Counted from the first letter of the stretch, positions 38,211-47,920 are shown. The stretch: 64,000 nucleotides of DNA from Chitinophagaceae bacterium UBA1953 (GCA_002336115.1 DDEN01000057.1:1-64000), one strand, 5' to 3'. Program-made: numbers and translations. The notes: a model not told the origin generated them from the letters alone.

Positions 38211-39947
38211 TTATTCAATTACAATCATACTCCAATATTTCAGTGCAGGCAACGTAAACTTTAATGAATTACCAGATTGCTGAAATTTTAAATTCTGTGG
38301 AACACCTGCATTAAAATCAGGGCTTACCACCCAAACATTTTTAACCCTTGAAACAAACTTCAATTCAATACCTGCTCCAACAATTTCCAACGGTTCTTTT
38401 TTTGTCCCTTTATTATCCCTCCATTCAAGGTCTGGATCATCAGAGAAATTAATAAAATGAAGTACCTGCTTTTTACCTACCAATTTACCTTGCACAGCTA
38501 CCCGACCTGCTTTTGGCGGCCACATATTAATATTCATTTTGCCATTTGCACAAACCACATCAGGATTGTTAAACATACCACCATCCCGCAACAGGTTTTG
38601 ATAAGCAGTTAAAAAGTCGTAATAAGCAGTGATATTTTTCTTCAATTCATTATTCATTGCAAGATTATTATTAGGAAAATATTCTTTGCAAAGCATATGT
38701 TCACCCAGTTCAAGATGACTTCCTCCAAACGCAAATATTACTGCATTTGCAAGTAACACACCGGCTGTATTAAAATAGCCTTTGCCGGAAGCATTCTGAT
38801 AATTCATATACGCAGCAAGCACCGACGATTTTCCATTACTATATATATCATTATTAAGTATGGTTGCTGCCAGATCCTTGTACCCATCGTTTGGAGTCCA
38901 TACTTCAGTATATAAAAATTCAACAGGAGAAACAGCAATACTTCCTTCCTGCCCATACTGATTAACAGCATTAAATACCAGTTTTTTGTCGGGGCGGGCT
39001 TTTTTCATGGCTGTAATAAACGACCGGAAGCTACCAGCAAGGTCAAGTTCCGCACCATTGTATCTGTAAAGCTTTCCATCTCTGTTACCAACCTGGTCTA
39101 TATGAAACCCATCAAAAGGATAGGCTTTATACACATCATTATTTTTAGCAGAAAGATATTGCTGCCATGATGAATCAGATGGATCAACAAACCATATTTT
39201 ACTTTTGAAAGGTGGCTGAGGAAGATCGAACATATCTTTTTTTACATGCAGTGAATCTCTGTACATGTACCACCTATTATTCACACCATCCTGTGCTGCA
39301 TCATCCAATGCGCCATAACATAAGTTATAAAACATAGCCTGCATTGCTTTCTGGTGAGCTCTGTTAATATATCCCAAAACAGTTTCCCTGCTGCATTCCC
39401 TGTCAGCAATATCTTTCCACGTTGCAGAAGGAGCAGCAGACGAACCTGCCAAAGGCTGATGGTGTTTATCATGCCAGTCGTAAAACTGAATGCCATTGAT
39501 GTGATGACGAGTGAGATAGCTGATTACAGAATCCATTTCTTCAGGAGACTTAACTCCAAACTCACTCAAAAATCCATAACGTGGAAATTTATTCCAGCTA
39601 CTGCTTACATCAACCGCTACTGAAGCCAGAATTATTTTCTGCTTATTTTTTACAGTGTACACTTCCACAAGATAACCCTGGTAATCGGCCGGTGGGGGAA
39701 CCCACGACCAATCTGATTTCAGCAATGGTTCCTGCTTCAACACTTTATTAAGATGCCGATAGCGAATAAACGCTGACGAAGCCTTATGGTTAATTTTCAG
39801 CCATACAACCTCACCGGGTTTGTAAACAGCTTTGTTTGTACAAAGTGAATAGGCACCATCAAACACATCAGCAGGAAACGAATTTGCTGTTTTTGTAAAA
39901 AAAAATATCATCAGAACATGCAGCACCGCTACAATAATTTTATTCAT
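38211..39947 (-). CDS. Glycoside hydrolase family 66 endo-dextranase
   Basis: 578 residues, signal peptide about 1-23. GH66 enzymes cut internal alpha-1,6 bonds of dextran. Seen: the N-terminal Ig-like domain (YKPGEVVWLKI), a TIM barrel with FPRYGFLSEF and INGIQFYDWHDKHH, the catalytic nucleophile Asp284 in FDGFHIDQVG and the acid/base Glu348 in FLYTEVW, and the GGSHLELGEHMLCKEYFP (in parts) substrate segment. The C-terminal beta-sandwich follows. Cyclising GH66 glucanotransferases carry an inserted CBM35 that is absent here, favouring plain dextranase. It lies 35 bases after the GH27-like gene. Confidence 0.92.
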   Translation of the reverse strand: MNKIIVAVLHVLMIFFFTKTANSFPADVFDGAYSLCTNKAVYKPGEVVWLKINHKASSAFIRYRHLNKVLKQEPLLKSDWSWVPPPADYQGYLVEVYTVKNKQKIILASVAVDVSSSWNKFPRYGFLSEFGVKSPEEMDSVISYLTRHHINGIQFYDWHDKHHQPLAGSSAAPSATWKDIADRECSRETVLGYINRAHQKAMQAMFYNLCYGALDDAAQDGVNNRWYMYRDSLHVKKDMFDLPQPPFKSKIWFVDPSDSSWQQYLSAKNNDVYKAYPFDGFHIDQVGNRDGKLYRYNGAELDLAGSFRSFITAMKKARPDKKLVFNAVNQYGQEGSIAVSPVEFLYTEVWTPNDGYKDLAATILNNDIYSNGKSSVLAAYMNYQNASGKGYFNTAGVLLANAVIFAFGGSHLELGEHMLCKEYFPNNNLAMNNELKKNITAYYDFLTAYQNLLRDGGMFNNPDVVCANGKMNINMWPPKAGRVAVQGKLVGKKQVLHFINFSDDPDLEWRDNKGTKKEPLEIVGAGIELKFVSRVKNVWVVSPDFNAGVPQNLKFQQSGNSLKFTLPALKYWSMIVIE

Positions 39948-39982
39948 AATTTAATTGTAAAAGAATAATTAATAAAATGATG

Positions 39983-41368
39983 TTATGGAACAATTTTTAT
40001 TACAACACAACCATGAGCAGGAACATCTTTACTATAGGATGACATTTTTCCAATATCTGTATGCTCCCACAAATCCCTGACGGAAGCAGTTCCTGCAATT
40101 CCCAGATCGGAAAAATTAATTGTTCGGGCACGGGTAGAATTTTCCCGGTTAAAAAATGCCACAACCCAATTACCATCCGACAACTGACCTTTCCATATCT
40201 GGCTTGATTCATCAGAAGGATCATTTGAAAGTGGTTTTCCAACAAACCCATCCTGGTTTAAAGCCAGCATTTCGTTGTTTTGATATACCCAGAGATTATT
40301 TCCAATTGTGTTATACTGGTCTGAAACTGTAACCGGCCCTCCGGCAATAAGGCAGGCAGAAACAACTGCTTTTTTTTCATCATCAGTACTGAATGTATTA
40401 ATCCTTAAAAAGTCAGGGTCGAGAATCATTTTACCACGACCGGCGATAGACGACCAATATGTGAGTCCATCCATTGCATTGGCATATTGCGACCATCCTG
40501 CCCTGCGAATGCCTCTTGCATTATCACTGAATCTATACCACTTTCCATCGCCGCAATCTTCATTAATACGAATCATGTGACCATAAACTTTCTCTACTTC
40601 CGCTTCTTTATTAAGATTGGGCATTACAAGACTTAAAAAAATACCATTTGCATCGCAAGCCTGCCGTATCCATTTCAACGCTTTAATATAATCCGCCTGT
40701 GGTCTTGACGGGCCAACTGTACCAATATTTCGGTCGTAGCCCGTTTCAAACCAAGAAAGAAAATCAACACGCAGGTATTTAACTCCCATATCGGCATAGT
40801 ACTGAACATAACCTTTCACGTATTCTTCAGCACCTGGCCTGTTAACCTGCACCCATTTAAACCATAATGCACTTTCGCCTGAATTAATAATACTTGATAA
40901 GGGGATACTGGTTCCTTTAATTTTTATTCCTGCATCGGCAGCAGATTGTATTACCCAAAGCGGATTGTTATAAATACCAAGCGCCATCCCTCTTGACTGC
41001 AGGTTGGATGACCACCATGAATAATCATGAGTCCATGTAGCGGAATGAGTTGTTCTGTAACCATACTGATTGTACTTCGAATCATCACCCCAACCATCAA
41101 TACAAACCATTTTGTAACCATATGGTTTAAGGTTTTGCTCAACCCAATTGACGTTATCGGCCCACACACTTTCAGGAATATAATTATCATGTACGATATT
41201 ATATTCATAAGGGCTCCAGTATAAAGGAGCTTTAAAAGGATTTACTTTAACAGTATCCAAAACAACTGTAGTTGTGTCGCCATAGGTAATGGGATTACTG
41301 GAAATTTCTTTTTTTTTGCAGTTACATAACAAACAGGTTATAATTAAGATGCTTACAACTTTTTTCAT
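39983..41368 (-). CDS. GH27-like lipoprotein glycoside hydrolase (alpha-galactosidase/isomaltodextranase type)
   Basis: 461 residues from the ATG at 41368, chosen because it begins a lipoprotein signal (LLCNC, Cys17) and lies after a hairpin; an ATG at 41422 would place 18 residues across that hairpin. The TIM barrel has YKMVCIDGWGDD, MALGIYNNP, the presumed nucleophile Asp202 in YLRVDFLSW, and INEDCGDGKWYRFSD, which should hold the acid/base Asp. GPVTVSDQ and a C-terminal beta domain complete a clan GH-D architecture. GH27 includes alpha-galactosidases but also the isomaltodextranase that releases isomaltose from dextran; next to a GH66 dextranase the latter is attractive. Likely surface-anchored. 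Confidence 0.82.
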   Translation of the reverse strand: MKKVVSILIITCLLCNCKKKEISSNPITYGDTTTVVLDTVKVNPFKAPLYWSPYEYNIVHDNYIPESVWADNVNWVEQNLKPYGYKMVCIDGWGDDSKYNQYGYRTTHSATWTHDYSWWSSNLQSRGMALGIYNNPLWVIQSAADAGIKIKGTSIPLSSIINSGESALWFKWVQVNRPGAEEYVKGYVQYYADMGVKYLRVDFLSWFETGYDRNIGTVGPSRPQADYIKALKWIRQACDANGIFLSLVMPNLNKEAEVEKVYGHMIRINEDCGDGKWYRFSDNARGIRRAGWSQYANAMDGLTYWSSIAGRGKMILDPDFLRINTFSTDDEKKAVVSACLIAGGPVTVSDQYNTIGNNLWVYQNNEMLALNQDGFVGKPLSNDPSDESSQIWKGQLSDGNWVVAFFNRENSTRARTINFSDLGIAGTASVRDLWEHTDIGKMSSYSKDVPAHGCVVIKIVP

Positions 41369-41389
41369 ATTATGAAAGTTTTTTAAAAT

Positions 41390-41411
41390 CCCGCCAGAAT
41401 AATCTGGCGGG
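41390..41411 (-). terminator. Hairpin between SusE/F-like and GH27-like genes
   Basis: Perfect 9-bp stem CCCGCCAGA / TCTGGCGGG with a 4-base loop, followed on the minus strand by ATTTTAAAA. It sits 46 bases after the SusE/F-like stop and 22 bases before the GH27-like ATG. It may be a leaky terminator or an mRNA stabilising element between uptake and enzyme genes. Confidence 0.6.
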
Positions 41412-41456
41412 TGTCTAATCATCCACGTTTCTACGATTGCTATTGGATTGATTCTC

Positions 41457-42902
41457 TTAAAGCTTTATAATATCAATTGTTTCTTTTAACTGATTAAATA
41501 TGATGCTATAGTTACCAGCAACTGTAATTCTCCATTTATGGTCGGGGCTGCCTGATGTTACAAATTTTGCCAGGTGGCTATTAATTCCCTGCTGATCGAT
41601 CAATGGCATAAAATAATCACATCCCCAATTTCCTTTTGCTGTCGGGATTTTAAATTCACCGGCTGTTAATGGTCCGGTCCAGGTAAACTCATAAGGATCA
41701 GAAGGATTAACTGTCATCTCAGCCGGGTTATCAATATTCCAGCCAACAGGAGTGGCATCGCCCACCATCCAGAGTTTTGTATAAGGAGTAAATGGCTTGA
41801 TATAAACTTTCATATTCAGCAGATCAAGTTTTATTTTGTAAGCACCTGCATCAGTAATCTGCCATTTATAATCCACACTTCCACCTGTTACCAACTGTAC
41901 GTCGGTAGATGATAATGCCTGATAATTTACAAGAGGCATATAGTAATCAGTGCTCCAGTTACCTGTTGCAGTTGGGAACTTGAATTCACCGGCTGTAAGA
42001 ACTTCATTGTAATTAAACACAAACAGGTTGCTGCTGTCAACAAGCATTTCATTTGGGCTGCTGATATTCCAGCCATTTGGTGTTGCACTGCCAACTATCC
42101 ACAAGCGGCTGTATGGTGGTGCTGACGACTGCAAAACTGAAATAGTAAGATTGATTATATCAACTTCCACAATATAAATTCCTGCGGTTGCAATCTGCCA
42201 CTGATTATCCGGCTGACCAGCATCTGTACGTAAAACCATTGTTGAATTATCTGATCCTTTGTTATATGAAGGAAGCCACTGCCCAAGAGTTGTGATAAAT
42301 TTAAAATTGCCTGCATTTAATTTTCCTGTCCATTTGAATGCGCCAGGACTATTTGGTACAGCAGTAAGCGGTATTGCTTTGGTATTATCCCATCCATCAG
42401 GAGCTACGTCGCCAAGTAAATATAAGGTAGCTGAAACCGGTTTATAAGGCGTAACCGATATAGTGATTGCAGATGAAGTTTCAGATGCAACCCCATTATC
42501 CTGAGTAGTTGCAATAATCCGTGCTTCCAAAGTAAAAACCTGACCGGGAAGTGCGTTAAAATGATTCAGCAACGAATCATTCAGTTCCTGTACACTGAAC
42601 TTTCGTGTATAAATGGCTTTGCCAATTATTTCTGTAATTGGATTTGCAAAGTTAGTTCCCTGCTTTGCGAGTTGCAGTGTGTAAAGAATAGCGGCATTAG
42701 TTCCCTGGTTACTTCCGGAAGTCCAGTTATAGATAACAGCATCACTCAATCCTTCCTTTTCTTTCAGTACAAAGGAGTTTTTTGAAGCACTGATAACCAA
42801 AGGCGTATTTCCTTTATTATACACTGCATAATTTTCACGTTTACATGCTGTCAGAAAAAATAAAACAGCAATAAACATAAGGAGATGATATGATAATTTC
42901 AT
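41457..42902 (-). CDS. SusE/SusF-like outer-membrane glucan-binding lipoprotein
   Basis: 481 residues, lipoprotein signal FFLTAC (Cys20). Residues about 30-150 are a SusE-type Ig domain (LVISASKNSFVLKEKEG in parts). Three tandem modules of about 107 residues begin near 159, 267 and 377, each starting L-(Y/W)-(L/I/M)-(L/V)-G-x-A-x-P-x-GW and ending with a KWRIT/QWQIA strand. This is the SusE/SusF starch-binding-domain pattern, with conserved Trp residues for glucan stacking. It would hold alpha-glucan at the cell surface for the neighbouring GH66 and GH27 enzymes. It follows susD by 27 bases. Confidence 0.88.
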   Translation of the reverse strand: MKLSYHLLMFIAVLFFLTACKRENYAVYNKGNTPLVISASKNSFVLKEKEGLSDAVIYNWTSGSNQGTNAAILYTLQLAKQGTNFANPITEIIGKAIYTRKFSVQELNDSLLNHFNALPGQVFTLEARIIATTQDNGVASETSSAITISVTPYKPVSATLYLLGDVAPDGWDNTKAIPLTAVPNSPGAFKWTGKLNAGNFKFITTLGQWLPSYNKGSDNSTMVLRTDAGQPDNQWQIATAGIYIVEVDIINLTISVLQSSAPPYSRLWIVGSATPNGWNISSPNEMLVDSSNLFVFNYNEVLTAGEFKFPTATGNWSTDYYMPLVNYQALSSTDVQLVTGGSVDYKWQITDAGAYKIKLDLLNMKVYIKPFTPYTKLWMVGDATPVGWNIDNPAEMTVNPSDPYEFTWTGPLTAGEFKIPTAKGNWGCDYFMPLIDQQGINSHLAKFVTSGSPDHKWRITVAGNYSIIFNQLKETIDIIKL

Positions 42903-42929
42903 GTTCTTGTAATTTGTAATAAATCAATT

Positions 42930-44396
42930 TTAGTACCCTGTGTTTTGTGTAAGATTCGGGTTTGCATCAATCTCCTTCTGAGGTATTGGAAGAAGAAGAT
43001 GTTTTGCGGTAAAGTTTGTTTTACCGATGCTCTGGAAAAACTGCTGCGCATACTGCCCGTTGTCGTAACGAACCAGATCAAACCAACGCTGACCTTCAAA
43101 CGCCAGTTCCATTCTTCTTTCTTTCCTGATCTTTGCCCGCAGATCGCTCTGGGTAGTTACAGAAACAGCCGCTAAACCTGCACGTTGCCGAACCTTATTT
43201 AAAGGAACAATACATTCACTGAGCCTGTTTAATTCACACAAAGCTTCTGCCTCCATTAACAAAACATCAGCGTAACGTAAAACAGGCCAGTTAAGCGGGT
43301 TCGTGTCATAATCGGGTGATATTGATTTAGGAACAAGAAACTTACGAACATTAAAGCCTGTTGTTGAGTAAGACGACTGGTATGTTTTACCATCAAATAA
43401 AGGACAGCCAACATATAGAATTGTTATATCCTTACGATTATCACCTGCTTCATATTGATCTGTAAATTCAGAAGTAGGCTGATTCCATCCGTAACCACCA
43501 CCAACAAAGTCGGCATTGCGTGGGCCCATAAAAGTACTTACCCAACTTGCCTGGTTTTCATTACTCCAGAAACTATAATTTGTTTTTCCATAATACTGAA
43601 CCTCAAACAAACTTTCTTTTGAGTTTTCTTTTGCCGGATTAAAGTTATCGGCGTAATTAGAATTTAACCGGTATCCAAGCGCTGTAACCTGCTGACAATA
43701 ATTTACAGTTTCTGTATAATTGCCAAGTGTTAAATACACTTTAGCTAAAAGTCCGGCAGCAGCTCCTTTTGTTGCACGACCAATATTTTCGCCTGTATAT
43801 GAAGCGGGCAATAATTTTATTGCATCTTTTAAATCATTTACTATAACATCGTACACCTGCGATTTTGGAGTTCTTGATGGGCGAAGATTATCTTCTGCTG
43901 TTACAGGGTCGGTAATCAACGGCACATCGCCAAACAAACGAACTAAAATAAAATAATAATGTGCTCTTAAAAAATGAGCTTCCCCAAGTACACGGTTTCT
44001 TTTAGTTGTATCCATATTAATACCGGGCACATTCTTTAATACAAGATTACAACGAAGAATACCAGGCGACGGGCCACGCCATATATCTAAAGCGGCGGCA
44101 TTATCTGTAGCTGTAACAAAATTGGAAATATCCTGTGTTTCTATACCATCTGTACCTCCGCCTGCGCCAACCACACTATTCCCTGCCCATATATCGGTTG
44201 TCCAGATACGAATGTTGTAAAGCTTAGGCCATTGAAGCGGCTGGTAAGCTCCATTAATTGCTGATTCAGCATCGGATGCTGTTTTAAAAAAATTAGCTGT
44301 ATTAATACTGTCTAATGGAGCTTTATCTAAATACTTTTTGCAGCTTCCTAATAACAACCCCAATATTATTACAGCACTGTATTGTAAAATTTTCAT
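42930..44396 (-). CDS. SusD/RagB family outer-membrane glycan-binding lipoprotein (second pair)
   Basis: 488 residues, lipoprotein signal LLLGSCKKYLDKAP (Cys19). Family motifs seen: INGAYQPLQWP, EAHFLRAHYYFILVRLFGDVPLI (in parts), VLLMEAEALCEL, and RKERRMELAFEGQRWFDLVRY near the end. It pairs with the STN-containing SusC located 17 bases upstream and should bind alpha-1,6-glucan oligosaccharides, given the linked dextranase. Confidence 0.97.
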   Translation of the reverse strand: MKILQYSAVIILGLLLGSCKKYLDKAPLDSINTANFFKTASDAESAINGAYQPLQWPKLYNIRIWTTDIWAGNSVVGAGGGTDGIETQDISNFVTATDNAAALDIWRGPSPGILRCNLVLKNVPGINMDTTKRNRVLGEAHFLRAHYYFILVRLFGDVPLITDPVTAEDNLRPSRTPKSQVYDVIVNDLKDAIKLLPASYTGENIGRATKGAAAGLLAKVYLTLGNYTETVNYCQQVTALGYRLNSNYADNFNPAKENSKESLFEVQYYGKTNYSFWSNENQASWVSTFMGPRNADFVGGGYGWNQPTSEFTDQYEAGDNRKDITILYVGCPLFDGKTYQSSYSTTGFNVRKFLVPKSISPDYDTNPLNWPVLRYADVLLMEAEALCELNRLSECIVPLNKVRQRAGLAAVSVTTQSDLRAKIRKERRMELAFEGQRWFDLVRYDNGQYAQQFFQSIGKTNFTAKHLLLPIPQKEIDANPNLTQNTGY

Positions 44397-44413
44397 TGCA
44401 AATTTTTTTCCGG

Positions 44414-47400
44414 TTAAAAAATCAGATTAATACCTGCGCTTAATGTTCTTGTAACGGGATAAACATTCAGATCAATTCCCCCTACTCCTACTTCAGGATC
44501 AAACCCCGTGTATTTCGTAAATGTGTACACATTCTGTGCAGATAAATAAATCCTTGCTGTCTGGAGTTTTGCCATACTGATAAACCTTGAAGGAAGGTTA
44601 TATCCAAGAGTTATGTTTTTAATTTTCAAGTAACTCCCGTCTTCAACAAACCTGTCTGACACTCTTGTGTTTTTATTAGGGTCGTTGAATACAGCTCTTG
44701 GAATATTTGTATTGGTATTCGTTGCTGTCCAACGGTTAAGCACTGCCGTAGTCTGGTTCTGTGCTACAGCCATTCCTTCCAATGAAATTCTGTTTGCATT
44801 AAAAATCTGATTTCCCTCAACACCCTGTAAAAAGATGCTAAGATCAAATCCTTTGTAAGCAAAGCTGTTGTTCATTGCAAAAATGAACCGTGGGCTTGGG
44901 TTACCAATATACGTACGGTCATTATCATCAATTTTACCATCGTTGTTTAAATCACGGAACCTGATATCGCCTGCTGAAGTTCTGTTATAAGGATCATTGC
45001 CAGGAACCTGAACAGCATATTTATCCACTTCACTTTGTGTTTGGAAAATTCCATTAGTTACAAATCCATAAAATGAACTTACAGGGTAACCGGCCTTTTG
45101 TATGGAAAGATTTTGATTGAGGCCAATACTTCCGGTATAAAGAGGAACACTATCATTAAGACTAACAACTTCATTTTTGTTAAAAGAGAAATTAAAATTA
45201 GTATTCCATTCAAAAGCTCCTTTTGTATTTTGAGTTGTGATGCTGACTTCAAACCCTTTATTCTGCACTTTTCCAGCGTTAATACTCGGAACAACTATAT
45301 CGGAATATCCTGTTGAGATCGGCACACTCATTGGTACAAGCATGTTGTTTGTATTTTTAATATACGCATCAACAGTAAGTTTTAATCTGTCTTTTAGAAA
45401 TGAGGCATCAAACCCAAGGTTAGCCTGTTCAACAGCTTCCCACCTTACATTTGGGTTTGGTATAGCCTGAGGTACAACTGCTGTAACAACCTGACCATTA
45501 AAATTGTACTGAACAGTTTGCAATACAGATGCGAACGAATAATTACCAATGTTCTGATTCCCGGTAATACCATATCCTGCTCTTAATTTCAGGTCAGAAA
45601 TCCAACTGATATTTTTTACAAATTCCTCTTCGGACAAACGCCATGCTGCTGATGCTGAAGGGAACCAGCCCCACCTGTTATTTTCGCCAAAACGGCTGCT
45701 ACCATCTCTTCTTAATGTTGCTGTAAAAAGATATTTGTTATCAAACCCATAATTAACTCTTCCTATGAAAGAAAGCAAAGCCCATTCACTTGCATTCCCT
45801 CCTACGGTTGGCTGAGCTGTTCCGTTATCAATTTGCTGTGTTGTGTTACTTGCAAAATTCTGGATAGAGCCATTCATGTAATCAAACCGGTTATTCTGGG
45901 CACTGCTTCCTGCCAACAGTGTAAGATTATGTTTCTCATGAAAAACTTTGTTGTATGTAACATAATTATCCCAGAGCAGTGTAATACTCTTATTATAATT
46001 CTGGTACAAATAGCTATTGGGCTGCGGGATTGGCTGCCAGTTATATGCAGGGGCCCAGGTTCGGTTATCCCAGAAAGAAGCCTGAATACCTCCGGTGCTC
46101 TTAAATTTAAGAGCCTTGGTAAGGCTTACTTCACCATAAAAGTTACCAAGGATATTATAACCTTTTGTTGAATTTTCTGTAAGTGTTGCTGTACCAATAG
46201 GATTTCTGATATCACCATACCAGGAAGCCTGGCCAACAGGGCCACTATAAGTTCCATCTGTATTGTAAACAGGCTGCGTAGGTAAGGCTGCAAGTGTATT
46301 ACGAATACTGTAGTCGCCGCTTTTCTTTACGTCACTACTAAGAGTAAGATTATTTCCAAACCGAAGCCAGTCGAATACTTTTGATTCGCTGTTGAACTGG
46401 ATTGTATAACGACGATAACTTGTTTTTAATACTACTCCTTTCTGGTCGAGTAATGTTCCCGAAACGTAATATGTACTCTTTGGTCCTCCGCCTGAATAAG
46501 CCATTGAATAGTTTTGTATGGTTGAAGCATTAAACAAAGCCCCAAGCCAATCAGTTCCTTTTCCTAAAGCAGGAGGATTTGCAAAAGCCGGATTCTGAGC
46601 CTGACCGTTTGCCGTCATCATTTCATTATGAAGACTTGCGAATTGTGAGGCATCCAGCATTTCAATGAGGTTAGTGACCTGTTGCTGACCAGCAAAGCAT
46701 TTAAACTCCAGGTTGTTCCGTTGTGCTGATCCTCTTTTGGTTGTTATCAACACAACTCCGTTTGCGCCCCTTGAGCCATAAATTGCAGCAGCAGAAGCAT
46801 CTTTAAGCACTTCAATAGAAGCAATATCGTCGGGGCTAAGTGTATTCAGAGGAACATCCGTAGGCACACCATCAATTACCAGCAAAGGATCGCTGTTGTT
46901 AATAGTTCCTATTCCACGGATACGGAAAGTAACATTGCTGCCCGGCGCTCCATTTGTAAGTACCTGTACACCTGCAGCCCTTCCCTGTAAGGCTTCGCCA
47001 ATACTTGGAACAGGCAATGATTTCAGTTCTTTTGTATTTACTGATGCTACGGAACCTGTAAGATCTTTCTTTTTAGAGGTGCCATAGCCAACCACAACAA
47101 CATCCTGTAAACCTTTCACCTTTTCAGTTAAAACAATGTTGTGGTTTCCGAGTTTTGATGCAGCCAGTTCAATTGTCTGATAACCCACACTACTTATTAC
47201 AAGTATCGCATTATCATCTTCCACATTAATACTGAAAAGCCCCAGATCATTTGCTACAACAGAATTGTTTTTTCCTTTTTCTGAAATTGTTGCGCCGTTA
47301 ACCGGCTCTCCTTTTTCATCAGTAATTTTTCCTGTGATGAGTTTACCAGGTGCGGTTCTGTTTTCCTTTTCAGTTTTTATTGTCTGCTGATTTATTTTAT

Positions 47401-47752
47401 AAAGAACAATATGGTCATCAATAATTTCGTAACCAATATTATTTGCCTTGAGTACATTATCAACAAAATCCCTGATTGTGTGATTTTTTGCTGAATACGA
47501 AATCAGTCGCTCTGCACTAATTGTATTAGAACTGAACGAAAATTTTACTTTGGTCTGCCTTTGTATTTCCCTAATAACCTTTGCTATCGGCTGGTTTTCG
47601 GCTGAAATGCTGAAGGTTTTCTGAAGAACAGCCTGGCTTTTTGCTTCTTTTGCATAAAGAGAACCTAAAAATAATAGTGTGAAAGCTATATGTGCAATCG
47701 TTATTCTCATAGCAAACATCATTGAAGCAACAATACGTTGCCTATTTTCCAT
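44414..47752 (-). CDS. SusC/RagA family TonB-dependent transporter with N-terminal STN signalling domain
   Basis: 1112 residues from the ATG at 47752; an in-frame TTG at 47797 would prepend 15 residues that do not look like a signal peptide. After a signal segment ending near AKSQ comes an STN (secretin/TonB short N-terminal) domain (about 45-115: FSISAENQPIAKVIREIQ in parts), a carboxypeptidase-regulatory-like domain (about 135-215), the TonB-box region DVVVVGYGTSKKKDLTG, plug and barrel ending in GINLIF. The STN domain relays substrate occupancy to the FecR-type anti-sigma encoded just upstream, so this is an inducible import system. Substrate inferred to be dextran-type oligosaccharides. 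Confidence 0.97.
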   Translation of the reverse strand: MENRQRIVASMMFAMRITIAHIAFTLLFLGSLYAKEAKSQAVLQKTFSISAENQPIAKVIREIQRQTKVKFSFSSNTISAERLISYSAKNHTIRDFVDNVLKANNIGYEIIDDHIVLYKINQQTIKTEKENRTAPGKLITGKITDEKGEPVNGATISEKGKNNSVVANDLGLFSINVEDDNAILVISSVGYQTIELAASKLGNHNIVLTEKVKGLQDVVVVGYGTSKKKDLTGSVASVNTKELKSLPVPSIGEALQGRAAGVQVLTNGAPGSNVTFRIRGIGTINNSDPLLVIDGVPTDVPLNTLSPDDIASIEVLKDASAAAIYGSRGANGVVLITTKRGSAQRNNLEFKCFAGQQQVTNLIEMLDASQFASLHNEMMTANGQAQNPAFANPPALGKGTDWLGALFNASTIQNYSMAYSGGGPKSTYYVSGTLLDQKGVVLKTSYRRYTIQFNSESKVFDWLRFGNNLTLSSDVKKSGDYSIRNTLAALPTQPVYNTDGTYSGPVGQASWYGDIRNPIGTATLTENSTKGYNILGNFYGEVSLTKALKFKSTGGIQASFWDNRTWAPAYNWQPIPQPNSYLYQNYNKSITLLWDNYVTYNKVFHEKHNLTLLAGSSAQNNRFDYMNGSIQNFASNTTQQIDNGTAQPTVGGNASEWALLSFIGRVNYGFDNKYLFTATLRRDGSSRFGENNRWGWFPSASAAWRLSEEEFVKNISWISDLKLRAGYGITGNQNIGNYSFASVLQTVQYNFNGQVVTAVVPQAIPNPNVRWEAVEQANLGFDASFLKDRLKLTVDAYIKNTNNMLVPMSVPISTGYSDIVVPSINAGKVQNKGFEVSITTQNTKGAFEWNTNFNFSFNKNEVVSLNDSVPLYTGSIGLNQNLSIQKAGYPVSSFYGFVTNGIFQTQSEVDKYAVQVPGNDPYNRTSAGDIRFRDLNNDGKIDDNDRTYIGNPSPRFIFAMNNSFAYKGFDLSIFLQGVEGNQIFNANRISLEGMAVAQNQTTAVLNRWTATNTNTNIPRAVFNDPNKNTRVSDRFVEDGSYLKIKNITLGYNLPSRFISMAKLQTARIYLSAQNVYTFTKYTGFDPEVGVGGIDLNVYPVTRTLSAGINLIF

Positions 47753-47815
47753 AAATTTGAATTGTTTAGTTCGAAAATCGGTTTGGACAAAACACAAGCT
47801 TGAAACAAGCTTTAC

Positions 47816-47852
47816 AGAGCTGGATGTGTGTCACCACATCTGGCTCTTTTTT
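47816..47852. promoter_or_regulatory. Interrupted inverted repeat in the fecR-susC intergenic region
   Basis: AGAGC + GATGTG pair with CACATC + GCTCT around a 6-base loop, with a two-base TG/TG mismatch. The T6 run follows on the plus strand, which has no gene here; in the minus-strand transcript the hairpin is in the susC leader or fecR 3' end. A second repeat, AAGCTTG / CAAGCTT, lies adjacent at 47,796-47,812. Could control susC translation or separate fecR from susC transcription. Confidence 0.45.
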
Positions 47853-47920
47853 ACAGCAGTTGCACGCCCGGAGGGGAATTATTTTTTTTCATAAAGCAAT
47901 CGTTTGGTTTGTTACAATAG

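Noticed and set aside
41369..41422. ATG at 41422 as start of the GH27-like gene
   Set aside because: It would translate through a GC-rich hairpin and bury the lipoprotein signal; the ATG at 41368 gives a normal lipobox.
47679..47894. Plus-strand open frame of 71 residues across the susC start and leader
   Set aside because: It is mostly antisense to the SusC signal peptide and its end is the inverted repeat; no start signal or similarity is visible.
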